Assembly (NCBI GenBank): GCA_016700415.1
Contig: CP065018.1
Span: 3,230,001 to 3,294,000 of the forward strand
DNA: 64,000 nt
Reading direction: 5' to 3'
From: Flavobacteriales bacterium
Lineage (GTDB): Bacteria; Bacteroidota; Bacteroidia; Flavobacteriales_F; PHOS-HE28
The position numbers were made by a program, and so were the translations under genes. The notes below the pieces were generated by a model that saw only the letters and a program-made list of their open reading frames with translations, had not been told where the DNA came from and searched no databases. Shown in pieces: positions 8,801 through 15,849 of this stretch (the first letter of the stretch is position 1; every line of letters begins with the position of its first letter).

Positions 8801-9359
8801 CACGCCCACCGAGGAAAGCGTGCGCCGCGCCATGGCCATCCAGCTCATCATCAACAAAGAGCTCGGCCTCGCCAAGAACGAGAACCCCCTGCAAGGCTCC
8901 TTCATCATCGAAGAGCTTACCGACCTGGTGGAAGCAGCCGTGCTCACCGAGTTCGACCGCATCACCGAACGCGGCGGCGTGCTCGGCGCCATGGAGACGA
9001 TGTACCAAAGATCAAGGATACAGGAAGAGAGCTTGTATTATGAGACGTTGAAGCACAATGGCGACTATCCGGTGATCGGGGTGAACACATTCTTGAGTTC
9101 GAAAGGATCTCCGACGATACTTCCCAAGGAAGTGATACGGGCAACGGAAGAAGAGAAGCAAGCGCAAATTGCGACGGCGGAGAATTTGCAGAAAGCCTAC
9201 TCGAAAGAGTCTGCGGTCTGGATCAAGAAGCTTCAGGAAGCCGCCATCAAGAACCAGAACATGTTCGAGATGCTCATGGAAGCGACGAAGTATTGCAGCC
9301 TTGGGCATTTGACGGATGCCATGTTTGAAGTGGGTGGCCAGTATAGAAGAAACATGTGA
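5853..9359 (+). CDS. icmF: Fused acyl-CoA mutase IcmF (B12 domain, G-protein chaperone, mutase domain)
   Basis: IcmF isomerises branched and linear acyl-CoAs such as isobutyryl-CoA and butyryl-CoA with adenosylcobalamin; the fused G domain loads and protects the cofactor. Domain order is visible. The B12-binding domain (1-150) has FDGHDVAINI and IKIFGGGGGTI. The GTPase has its P-loop GTGGSGKSS at 213-221, DPSKRKTGGALLGDR and an NKFDKRGA specificity motif. The long mutase barrel has GEDPARMFAGEG and continues to the end. At 1168 aa it is longer than the roughly 1090 aa usual for the family. Two in-frame palindromic insertions (about residues 486-513 and 741-761) account for much of the excess. 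Codon style shifts around both insertions and again from about 9005 to the stop, so the gene looks mosaic. Broken copies of its two ends lie on both sides. Confidence 0.93.
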   Translation: MSHPVIPPYVPKHKIRIVTAASLFDGHDVAINIMRRILQSSGAEVIHLGHDRSVEDVVNTAIQEDAHAIAMTSYQGGHVEYFKYMFDLLKEKGAGHDPSRPGSGIKIFGGGGGTILPEEIKELEAYGITRLYHPDDGRAMGLQGMINDMLEQCDFDISDDVKAEVKDLSPTNWPAIARLISTAENHPEVFNKVEDAIHAKARASTAPVLGITGTGGSGKSSMVDELIRRFLIDQPTKTIGVISVDPSKRKTGGALLGDRIRMNSIRGERVYMRSLATRQSNLALSKYVQEAVSILKAAGFDLIVLETSGIGQSDTEILDHSDVSLYIMTPEFGAATQLEKIDMLDFADVVAINKFDKRGALDAVRDVKKQYKRNHQLWDAKDEDLPVVGTIASQFNDPGTNTLYERLMRKVKEKTGVDFHSTFHGHDEMSEKVWIIPPAKSRYLSEISENNRRYDSKVDTQADIADQLYGLYSAVLTFGGPDLLEEAASLKPQAASSTTSKLGAYGLELEALANKFNELKKDLDPHLWSMLTGWKAEEARYSGEFYTYHVRGKEIKVPNHSESLAHLKIPKVALPKFRSWGDKVRWAMQENTPGFFPYTAGIYPFKRTGEDPARMFAGEGGPERTNKRFHYVSQGLPAKRLSTAFDSVTLYGHDPGRRPDIYGKVGNSGVSICCLDDAKKLYSGFDLTDPKTSVSMTINGPAPMLLGFFMNAAIDQNCEKYIRENGLLDEVEKKIAARWRATSHKPQASSLKLEASGLRPQYHGEIPEGNNGLGLLLLGITGDQVLPKEVYAKIKADTLAQVRGTVQADILKEDQAQNTCIFSTEFALRLMGDVQQYFIDEKVRNFYSVSISGYHIAEAGANPISQLAFTLSNGFTYVEYYLSRGMDINAFAPNLSFFFSNGMDPEYAVMGRVARRIWAKAMKLRYGADERSQMLKYHIQTSGRSLHAQEIDFNDIRTTLQALYAIYDNCNSLHTNAYDEAITTPTEESVRRAMAIQLIINKELGLAKNENPLQGSFIIEELTDLVEAAVLTEFDRITERGGVLGAMETMYQRSRIQEESLYYETLKHNGDYPVIGVNTFLSSKGSPTILPKEVIRATEEEKQAQIATAENLQKAYSKESAVWIKKLQEAAIKNQNMFEMLMEATKYCSLGHLTDAMFEVGGQYRRNM
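7309..7391 (+). repeat. Palindromic repeat inserted in frame in icmF, copy 1
   Basis: The arm CAAGCCTTAAGCCACAAGCT and the arm whose complement reads CAAGCCATAAGCCCCAAGCT form a long imperfect stem around a short loop (ACTACGA). In the icmF frame it encodes KPQAASSTTSKLGAYGLELEA, between a helix ending DLLEEAA and ALANKFNEL. It falls between the GTPase and mutase domains, where an extra loop could be tolerated. Confidence 0.75.
8080..8140 (+). repeat. Palindromic repeat inserted in frame in icmF, copy 2
   Basis: CAAGCCATAAGCCCCAAGC is identical to the complement of the right arm of the copy at 7309-7391. It is followed by an inverted section with CTCAAGCTTGAAGC. The peptide is SHKPQASSLKLEASGLRPQ, the same KPQA-SS-KL-A-GL pattern as the first copy. 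The surrounding 150 bases use codons unlike the rest of the gene. Confidence 0.75.
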
Positions 9360-9387
9360 TGATGTCTGGTCGAGAACGTATAGCGCA

Positions 9388-9407
9388 CCTGCCTGCCGGC
9401 AGGCAGG
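9388..9407. repeat. 20-bp perfect palindrome at the icmF 3'-end junction
   Basis: CCTGCCTGCCGGCAGGCAGG is its own reverse complement. It lies 28 bases after the icmF stop and 2 bases before the start of the first displaced 3'-end copy. A shortened form (CCTGCGGCAGGCAGG) interrupts the 5'-end copy at 3068-3082. Confidence 0.8.
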
Positions 9408-9409
9408 GC

Positions 9410-9754
9410 CGCATCCAGGAGGAAAGCCTCTACTACGAAACGCTGAAGCACAACGGCGACTCCCCCGTGATCGGCGTGAACACCTTCCTCAGCAGCAAGG
9501 GCTCACCGACGGTCCTTCCGAAGGAAGTGATCCGCGCCACCGAGGAGGAGAAGCAGGCGCAGATCCAAACAGCGGAGAATTTGCAGAAGGCCTACGCCAC
9601 GGAAAGCGCTGCGGCGTTGAATGACCTGCAGCATGCGGCGATCAAGAATGAGAACATGTTCGCTGTGCTGATGGAGGCTTGTAAGTATTGCTCGCTTGGG
9701 CAGCTTACGGATGCTATGTTTGAGGTGGGAGGCCAGTATCGACGTAATATGTGA
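9410..9754 (+). pseudogene. Displaced 3' end of icmF, copy A
   Basis: This frame encodes RIQEESLYYETLKHNGDSPV and continues through to GGQYRRNM and the stop, matching the last 115 residues of the intact IcmF with few changes. At DNA level the two differ at many third positions: this copy uses GC-rich codons such as CTCTACTACGAA where the intact gene has TTGTATTATGAG. The copy's style matches the icmF body upstream of about 9004, so it may be the original end of the gene. No start codon or domain of its own is evident; translation is unlikely to be useful. Confidence 0.8.
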
Positions 9755-9845
9755 TGCGGAATAGACGAGCCAGCTGCCGGACCAAGTTTGGTTGCGCGTA
9801 TCTGATGATTCGGAACCCAAGATCAATTCATCATTCAAAGCACTT

Positions 9846-10568
9846 ATGAAGTCGATCATTGCATTACTCGCGCTTGTCTCTTCAGGGCTTGTTTGCGGAC
9901 AATCCTTCGAAGGAGCCCTGATCTATGTTGCCGACTTCACGGTGGAAGAACGCATGGAGAAAATGGGTTTGACCAAGGACATCATGATCGCCAAAATGAA
10001 AGAGGACGGATCATACACGGACACCATCACCGTTTCGTATAAGCAAGGGAATTATCGCACTGCCCTGAACACGCATCCGGCGTCATGGAACATATACACG
10101 GCAGCAAGCAACAGGATCCACACTATGCAAGATGGTGAAGCATCGGACATCTGCACCGTAATGGATGCGTCGGTCGACCTAGAGGCATCCATGATGGGCA
10201 CAATACCGACGGTGCAGAAGCTGGACACTACGGTCATGCTCGGGGGAGCAGTGTGCAACATTGTGCGCGTAAAATGGAAGACCGGGACCTATGATTACTA
10301 CTACGATCCGACACGCCTGACCGTGGACGCATCCCTGTTCCAAGGGCACGTGTATGATGGCTGGGCCGAGTTTCTGAAGATCTCAGGAGTGCTACCTGTG
10401 CAGATCGTTAAGACCGTGAAGGGAATGACAACCGCAACCCAGACGCTTGTGTCTATCAAGCAGGAAGCCATCGCAGATGAGTTGTTCACGATACCTACAC
10501 TCATTCCAGATGAGGAATTGAATGTGATCAAAGTCGCGGGCAAGGAATTGATGCGGATCAAGAGGTAG
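9846..10568 (+). CDS. Secreted protein of unknown function
   Basis: The ATG at 9846 is preferred over an upstream start because it begins a signal peptide, MKSIIALLALVSSGLVCGQ. The 240-aa product continues with FEGALIYVADFTVEERMEKMG, several beta-strand segments, a CNIVRVKWKTGTYDYYYDPT strand and FLKISGVLPVQIVKTVKG. The overall look (signal, MKEDG..., cysteine strand, lysine-rich end) is like periplasmic DUF4412/GLPGLI-type Bacteroidota proteins, but I cannot assign a family firmly. It is flanked on both sides by icmF 3'-end copies (9410-9754 and 10588-10683), so it appears to be cargo of the rearranged locus. Confidence 0.7.
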   Translation: MKSIIALLALVSSGLVCGQSFEGALIYVADFTVEERMEKMGLTKDIMIAKMKEDGSYTDTITVSYKQGNYRTALNTHPASWNIYTAASNRIHTMQDGEASDICTVMDASVDLEASMMGTIPTVQKLDTTVMLGGAVCNIVRVKWKTGTYDYYYDPTRLTVDASLFQGHVYDGWAEFLKISGVLPVQIVKTVKGMTTATQTLVSIKQEAIADELFTIPTLIPDEELNVIKVAGKELMRIKR

Positions 10569-10587
10569 ACGTATCGACCGTGGATGG

Positions 10588-10683
10588 GGACCGTGCCACC
10601 GAGGATGCGACTAAGGGTTGCTCGTTGGAGCAGATGACCGAGGCTATGCTTGAAGTTGGGGGCAGCATCGGAGGAATATGTAG
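10588..10683 (+). pseudogene. Displaced 3' end of icmF, copy B (internally deleted, frameshifted)
   Basis: The frame gives RATED, then ATKGCSLEQMTEAMLEVGG. This corresponds to the IcmF RATEE segment joined directly to EATKYCSLGHLTDAMFEVGG, a deletion of about 65 codons. One missing G in the GTTGGGGGCAG stretch shifts the frame, so the final YRRNM codons (GGAGGAATATGTAG) are read out of phase. It is a degraded remnant, with more substitutions than copies A and C. Confidence 0.7.
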
Positions 10684-10713
10684 GGACGCATCGTCGGTGC
10701 TACCTTTGGGTCA

Positions 10714-11019
10714 ATGCCCAAACTCTACGAATACTTCGGTCTCATCTTCCTGTTCTACAGCGATGATCACGATCCGATGCACCTGCATGTACAGGCTGGT
10801 AGTCGTGAAGGCATCATCATGCTCATCATCGTAGATGGCAAGCTAACGGAACTCCGTTGGCGGGCCAAGCGGGGTGCTTCCATGCTGAATGAAAAGGAGC
10901 AGCGCGAAGCCGAATCGTTCGTCCGCGCCATGAAAAGCGACATCGTGGAGAAGTGGACCGCATTCTATGTCGAACACAAGCGCATCAAACCGGAGCGCAT
11001 AACACGCCGCATCAAATGA
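10714..11019 (+). CDS. DUF4160 protein, probable partner of the next gene
   Basis: The 101-aa product starts MPKLYEYFGLIFLFYSDDHDPMHLHVQAG; the D-H-x-P-x-H-x-H core is the mark of DUF4160. It ends in a basic tail (RIKPERITRRIK). DUF4160 genes commonly sit beside DUF2442 genes and the pair has been suggested to act as a toxin-antitoxin-like module; its biochemical role is not established. The stop overlaps the start of the DUF2442 gene (ATGA), so the two are coupled. It lies between icmF 3'-end copies B and C. Confidence 0.8.
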   Translation: MPKLYEYFGLIFLFYSDDHDPMHLHVQAGSREGIIMLIIVDGKLTELRWRAKRGASMLNEKEQREAESFVRAMKSDIVEKWTAFYVEHKRIKPERITRRIK

Positions 11020-11348
11020 AGATCGCTGAAGACGTCCGCATCAAGAAGGCCACCTACTTGCACGACTACGCCATCCGCTTCACCTTCACGGACGGTCATG
11101 TTTCGGAGATCGACTTTCATCCCTTCCTCAGCGCGGCCGGGCAAAATCCGATGAACAGCCAGTACTTGGATGTGACCCGCTTCCGGAAGTTCAAGCTGCA
11201 CCGCAACGTGGATGTCTTTTGGGATGATTGGGAGATGTGCTTCCGCTTCGAGACGCTCTATTCCGGGAAATTGCCGAAGATGCCTAAGCGACTTTCCATC
11301 CGCTCACGCCGTGGCAGCGCACAGCACGTTGGGCAAGATCAAGAATGA
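11016..11348 (+). CDS. DUF2442 protein, coupled to the DUF4160 gene
   Basis: The 110-aa product begins MKIAEDVRIKKATYLHDYAIRFTFTDG and contains IDFHPFL and a YLDVTRFRKFKL segment, the typical DUF2442 layout of a small beta-rich domain. Translation starts within the ATGA overlap at 11016. The last codons, GQDQE and stop (11346-11348), are read from icmF 3'-end copy C in a different frame. The natural C-terminus was therefore probably lost, and the stop is borrowed from the fragment. Usual family members are about 80-90 aa, so the core should be intact. Confidence 0.8.
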   Translation: MKIAEDVRIKKATYLHDYAIRFTFTDGHVSEIDFHPFLSAAGQNPMNSQYLDVTRFRKFKLHRNVDVFWDDWEMCFRFETLYSGKLPKMPKRLSIRSRRGSAQHVGQDQE

Positions 11349-11451
11349 GAACATGTTCGCTGTGTTGATGGAGGCTTGTAAGTATTGCTCGCTTGGGCAG
11401 CTTACGGATGCGATGTTTGAGGTTGGGGGGCAGTACCGGAGGAATATGTAG
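11337..11451 (+). pseudogene. Displaced 3' end of icmF, copy C
   Basis: The frame reads IKNENMFAVLMEACKYCSLG, then QLTDAMFEVGGQYRRNM and TAG. It encodes the same peptide as the end of copy A, and the DNA is nearly identical over this 115-base stretch (only a handful of differences). Copies A and C are therefore closer to each other than either is to the end of the intact gene. It overlaps the last 12 bases of the DUF2442 frame. Confidence 0.82.
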
Positions 11452-11566
11452 GAGGTTTGGGCGTGCCCCCGCCTCAAATGCAGCGCCGTCGGGCTTTTCC
11501 CTCCAAGTCCTCGGCCGGATTACCGGCCTGTGGGCTTTCCGGTACAATCCCTAACGCGGAGTGCGC
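11452..11566. other. Non-coding gap with a GC-rich repeat-like sequence
   Basis: Between the last icmF fragment and the large NTPase gene lies GGGCGTGCCCCCGCC, then GTCGGGCTTTTCCCTCC, then a GGCCGGATTACCGGCC inverted repeat and ATCCCTAACGCGG. The general form is like intergenic dispersed repeats I have seen in Bacteroidota, but only one copy is present here. No gene is visible. Confidence 0.4.
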
Positions 11567-14500
11567 TCACAAGACAGCATCCATATAGTCTTCAACCTGT
11601 TCGCGCTCCAAGCGCATACTTGCATACTCCATATGGTCGTCGAGTAGTCGGATGTACTGGATTTGCTCTGGCCGCGTACAGGCTTTTCGCAGTTCTTTTA
11701 GGAACGAAACCCGCTGGCTGTACTTGGGTACGAGACTACCTCTAGTAATGCCTGAGCCCTCGTTGAAGAGCACGTCCCTGAAGAGCTTCTCCGAGGGCAT
11801 GTAGGCCAATAGACTTGCAATGAGTGCAGTCCGGCGATCAGGAGGGAGATCATGCGCCATGTCGAAAAGAAGCCTCATGCGCCGCTCGTTCGAATGGTGT
11901 CGCTCAATCTCATCCGACAAGAACTTATCCTGCCTAGCAAGCAGAGCCGACTCAATATCGGCACTGTCCAACTTCAGGAAGGAGGCTAAGTATTCGTCAT
12001 CCCCATAGAAACCATCCTTCAACGTTTCAACGGCGTCAAGTACGGTTGACAAAACGTGTTCGGTATCGTCACGCTTCCAGAGAAATTCAAATGCACCTAT
12101 CTCATCACTCGGATCAGCGGGTCTTGATCGCTCATACTTCCATCCAACCCACTTCGACAGGAACGATGGGTCGAGGTCGAGCAGGTCATCAAACCAACCA
12201 CGCTGCCGGTCAATGCTGTACTCAGTTGCTGCAATGAAGTATGCGCGCTGAAGCAATTCAAGTTCATCATGGAACACGCGCTTCACATCCTCCATTGGGT
12301 ACCATTTGTCATAGAACAAGTCATGGAAGGCCCATGGAACAGAGTTATCACCGGGGAACCGGTCTATGATGTATCGGACAACGGCCACTGTGATTCCGGG
12401 GTCGTAGGGCTCGAAGCGGTGAAGGAGGGTAATTGGAACATGGAGCTGCTCTTCCTGACAATTCAAGATCCGTTCACGGAACGAACGTGCAAGTTCCTTG
12501 GCCTTTTCCGGATCGTCACGAGTGACAAGCTCGAAGTACTCAATGGTCCAGAACCAGCGGTTCATAAACGGGTGCTCGTCAATGAAGTACAATATTTCCT
12601 CCTTGCCTTGGGCATTGAACAGAAGTGGTAGTAGAACCCCACATGGAATGTTTAACCGGTTGCCTTGACGGAGATGCCCCAGAATGGCCGCAATGGCATC
12701 AACAGGCTGGTCCTCGAAATGACCAATAATTACTTGAGCCAGCGCGAAGTTGATATCCTGCGGCCAATGACCTCTACTTTCTGTCCGGGCTATCACGCTC
12801 GTACGAGCGATTGTCTTGCGAAGCTGAAACGGACTAAGACTTGCGCCAAATTCACGTAGGTCCTTATGCCAAAGCTCTTTCCATTCGTCCCTATCAAAAT
12901 CAGCGTATCGGCTTCTATCCAATACAAGGAGACGAGATAACTCAAATTCAGGATTGGTGAAGCGCGCGGAAATGGTCAAGAGCACTTTCAGGTTGTGGCG
13001 CATCCAGGAATTGACCATGTCATGCACGAAGAAGCAGTGCTTCAAGTTTGAGGGCTTCAGATGGTCGTTGAAGAACTGTAGGATCTGGTCTGCATCAGCC
13101 TGCTGAACAACCTTATTCGGCTGGGTACAGAATGAGTTCTTGTATGAGCGCAGAAGGTCGAACACCTGAGCACGGTGACCAGGGTTGACGAACAAGCCGA
13201 ACGCATATGACCATAGCTGGTTTCTAAGTTCCAGCATTCCAGTTGATGGACCTGCTTGGTGATGGGAAATGGTCACGACATTCCTTCTACGGCCCGATCC
13301 GAAGTGTCTGTATTCCAAGTGGAGTCCTTGCTCTGCAAAAGCGAAGAACAAACCTGTGACCAGCGAGTCGGTACCTGTTGGGTCAAGCGCTACCAAATCT
13401 TCTAGTGCTTTGCGCTGGACGTGATAGTCGTGTTCGAAGGAGCGCTGATCAACACCAAAGGTTTGCAGGAAGGCTTGTCCGACTTCCGGTGCCGAACTGG
13501 GCTTCTTCCTCAAGAATTGCAGCATAAGTTTCAGTGCTTCCGTACGATGGACGTCCACGGTCTGACCAAAGCCATCCAACACCTTCAATGCATCCGGACG
13601 CCAGTGTACTTGTTGTCGCGCCTTGTCACTGAAGTCTGGAGAGGCAGATCCCTGTTCGGTAGGCATTGCTTCTATGAGTCCACGCGCGAAGGCGAGTGTG
13701 CGAGTTGGATCCACGAACCAGAAGTACTCGTGGTATTTCTGTTGAGCCTTGGAGTTGCCTTCGGCCTCGAACCGCGCTAGTGCTACCTCAGCGGCTTGTC
13801 TCACTTTGGCAAGAGTCTTTTCGGAGTCGAAAGCGCTGAACGTAGAATTGAGCACCTCAGCCACTCGTGAAGGCTCTTCCTCAATGAAATGTGCGATTAT
13901 CGCAGCCAAGTCGATGAACGGTTCCTGTCCAAAAACTGAGCGGTGAAAGAGGTATGCCGCGAGGACTTGGTCCGCTACCCTCCCGACGCCTTGTGGCATC
14001 ATGTCAATGACCTCTATCCGATGCAACCGACTCGCCCCCTCCCAGAATTCATCCTCGCTCAATTGAGTGACGGCGAGGATCCTGGCCATCAGGTTCTCGT
14101 CCCCTCGATTAACAGTGCGCAACATGGAGAATATAGCCGCGACCTTCAGCTCCTGTGGTTGGATTACAGTGGTTAGTTCGTCACCGAGGCGGGAGTTGAA
14201 ATAGTTGTTGTAGATGTCCTCCACGGACCTGATGCTCTCAAAGGTTTTCTGTTCACGTGCCACCTCTCCGATCATGGCCGCGAGACGCATGTTCCCTTGA
14301 GCCTGCCTGGAAATCTTGTCAAGGAAGCGATGGTTACGAATACCATACTCGTCCTTCAGGAACTCTGCGATCTGCTCATCAGTTAAAGCTTGTACTTCAA
14401 TCACTTTGGCGGCACCGAACTCGTCCACCACTCTTGCAACATCCTTCTCGGCATACCCCCGCACGGTTAGGAGCAGTCGGAATTGCCGATCGCTTCCGCT

Positions 14501-15352
14501 GTCGGTCAGCAGGCGCATCACGTGTTTGAGGCGCCCTTTTTCAAACAGGTTCGCGTCGTCCACGAGCAGCAGATAGTCGCCTGCCTGACCGCACGTCAGG
14601 GTAAGATCTTCATACAGGTCGAGGCTCTTGTCAACGATACATAGAGATCGTATTTTAATGTGTGCAGAACAGTATCGGTTAGTCACCTCCAGGGCCAATC
14701 GGGATTTGCCAACGCCTGGTTTACCACGTAGTATTACGATTGAGTGGGAGCCAAGTGCGGATAGAACTTCTTGGACTTCCTTCTCCCTAAATCGGAACTT
14801 CGTCTCGTAGCTGGTGGCATACTTCCCTTGCGACGCATGCCGCTTGAATTCCTCCTTCGAAAGAAGTTGGCCGGTGCCGATCGAAATGCCTAGTTCATCC
14901 TTTGCGATATCGACTGACCCTGAGGATAGCTCAGGTGCCAAAATGCTGGGACCGATGATTTCCAGCGGGCATTTGTGGCGTCGTGCCAGCTGTTGCAGTG
15001 AGGCATGGTCAGAAGCGCTGAGCCCACGGTTGAGACACAAAACGATTTTGCCGACACGAGGCTTCGCTATGCCGGTGAGTTCCTTTTTCAGGCACTTCGC
15101 GTAATCCTTCTTTAGCTTTTGCAGCAACCCCTTGCCCTTCTCTGTGGTGCATTGCATGAAGCCGTATTTCTTGCGCGGAAGTTGGAACCACCCATCGTAT
15201 GGTGCCACACGGGTCTTGTCCTCTCCTAGCACCCGACCCGTCGCATCTATCGGGGGATAGCCTAGGCGTGGTAGTATCCTTGTACATAGGCGCTCGAAGC
15301 GTGCTTGGTTCATGCGCGAGAGCGCACCTTCGATTTGGCTGGTCTTAGACAT
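11567..15352 (-). CDS. Large STAND-like NTPase with nuclease-like N-terminus, putative defence protein
   Basis: The 1261-aa protein has three parts. Residues 1-150 look like a divergent Mrr/PD-(D/E)XK domain: PYDGWFQLPRKKYGFMQC places a D-G and a Q-x-T at 52-69, with threonine where lysine is usual. Then comes an NTPase with Walker A GKPGVGKS at 210-217 and Walker B LLLVDDANLF at 261-270, plus a helical lid. From about 400 to the end it is leucine-rich and helical, like a TPR-type sensor. This architecture matches STAND-family antiphage proteins (Avs-type), in which target binding by the C-terminus triggers the N-terminal effector. The specific family and target are not determinable. It follows the LRAT gene by 53 bases, possibly in one transcript. 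Confidence 0.75.
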   Translation of the reverse strand: MSKTSQIEGALSRMNQARFERLCTRILPRLGYPPIDATGRVLGEDKTRVAPYDGWFQLPRKKYGFMQCTTEKGKGLLQKLKKDYAKCLKKELTGIAKPRVGKIVLCLNRGLSASDHASLQQLARRHKCPLEIIGPSILAPELSSGSVDIAKDELGISIGTGQLLSKEEFKRHASQGKYATSYETKFRFREKEVQEVLSALGSHSIVILRGKPGVGKSRLALEVTNRYCSAHIKIRSLCIVDKSLDLYEDLTLTCGQAGDYLLLVDDANLFEKGRLKHVMRLLTDSGSDRQFRLLLTVRGYAEKDVARVVDEFGAAKVIEVQALTDEQIAEFLKDEYGIRNHRFLDKISRQAQGNMRLAAMIGEVAREQKTFESIRSVEDIYNNYFNSRLGDELTTVIQPQELKVAAIFSMLRTVNRGDENLMARILAVTQLSEDEFWEGASRLHRIEVIDMMPQGVGRVADQVLAAYLFHRSVFGQEPFIDLAAIIAHFIEEEPSRVAEVLNSTFSAFDSEKTLAKVRQAAEVALARFEAEGNSKAQQKYHEYFWFVDPTRTLAFARGLIEAMPTEQGSASPDFSDKARQQVHWRPDALKVLDGFGQTVDVHRTEALKLMLQFLRKKPSSAPEVGQAFLQTFGVDQRSFEHDYHVQRKALEDLVALDPTGTDSLVTGLFFAFAEQGLHLEYRHFGSGRRRNVVTISHHQAGPSTGMLELRNQLWSYAFGLFVNPGHRAQVFDLLRSYKNSFCTQPNKVVQQADADQILQFFNDHLKPSNLKHCFFVHDMVNSWMRHNLKVLLTISARFTNPEFELSRLLVLDRSRYADFDRDEWKELWHKDLREFGASLSPFQLRKTIARTSVIARTESRGHWPQDINFALAQVIIGHFEDQPVDAIAAILGHLRQGNRLNIPCGVLLPLLFNAQGKEEILYFIDEHPFMNRWFWTIEYFELVTRDDPEKAKELARSFRERILNCQEEQLHVPITLLHRFEPYDPGITVAVVRYIIDRFPGDNSVPWAFHDLFYDKWYPMEDVKRVFHDELELLQRAYFIAATEYSIDRQRGWFDDLLDLDPSFLSKWVGWKYERSRPADPSDEIGAFEFLWKRDDTEHVLSTVLDAVETLKDGFYGDDEYLASFLKLDSADIESALLARQDKFLSDEIERHHSNERRMRLLFDMAHDLPPDRRTALIASLLAYMPSEKLFRDVLFNEGSGITRGSLVPKYSQRVSFLKELRKACTRPEQIQYIRLLDDHMEYASMRLEREQVEDYMDAVL

Positions 15353-15405
15353 GGAGTTGGAATGCCGCGGTTTTCATCAAATACTTTCATGCAAAGTAGT
15401 TCCTG

Positions 15406-15849
15406 CTAAGCTCTTCGTGCTATCGCCGCGATGACGCATACTACGGTCAGCCCGGCAAGAACGCCCTTAACCGTGTCGGTCTGTTTACTCGCTTTGACGA
15501 AGTTCAGTGTATCATTGACAAAGTGCTCGCAGTTGTAATTGAAGGCATCGTACTTCCATCCTATGCGTGAGTTTCCACGATCGATCACGCCTTGGCGCGC
15601 CCATTCATCGCCTCGGAAGGAAGTGATCTCTGTGATCCTGCCAACACGAACGAGGAAGTGATCCATGCGCGTGAAAACCACTCCCTGTCCGACGAGGTTC
15701 TCTACAACCCATGCATCACCATTGGCGTCATAACCCCAGAACAGCGCGTAGTGCTGAACGAGGTCAAAGAGGCTCTTGGGTGATTTGATAAGGTCAGCGG
15801 AGCGCAGGCCATGGTTGGCTGCAATCTGAAAGGAGTTGTTCCTGGTCAT
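15406..15849 (-). CDS. LRAT/H-REV107-fold protein with C-terminal membrane anchor
   Basis: The 147-aa product has the LRAT (NlpC/P60-superfamily) signature: a histidine in QHYALFWGYD (H33), then NYNCEHFVNDTL (nucleophile C107). A single membrane segment, GVLAGLTVVCVIAAIA, ends the protein near residue 130-143. LRAT-type enzymes form a thioester and act as acyltransferases or phospholipases on membrane lipids; cellular substrate here is unknown. Its start overlaps the DUF2188 stop by one base, and the big STAND-like gene follows 53 bases downstream. The three could therefore form one operon with a membrane-acting enzyme beside a sensor NTPase. Confidence 0.8.
   Translation of the reverse strand: MTRNNSFQIAANHGLRSADLIKSPKSLFDLVQHYALFWGYDANGDAWVVENLVGQGVVFTRMDHFLVRVGRITEITSFRGDEWARQGVIDRGNSRIGWKYDAFNYNCEHFVNDTLNFVKASKQTDTVKGVLAGLTVVCVIAAIARRA

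Noticed and set aside
8208..9008. Long minus-strand open frame inside icmF (266 codons) and similar ones elsewhere in icmF
   Set aside because: It mirrors the strong third-position GC bias of icmF on the other strand, has low-complexity valine/alanine/histidine content and no domain.
11440..11566. Integron attC-like site after icmF copy C
   Set aside because: CCCTAAC and a hairpin are present, but the paired core sites and an integrase are not; the cargo spacing and gene-end copies do not fit cassettes.
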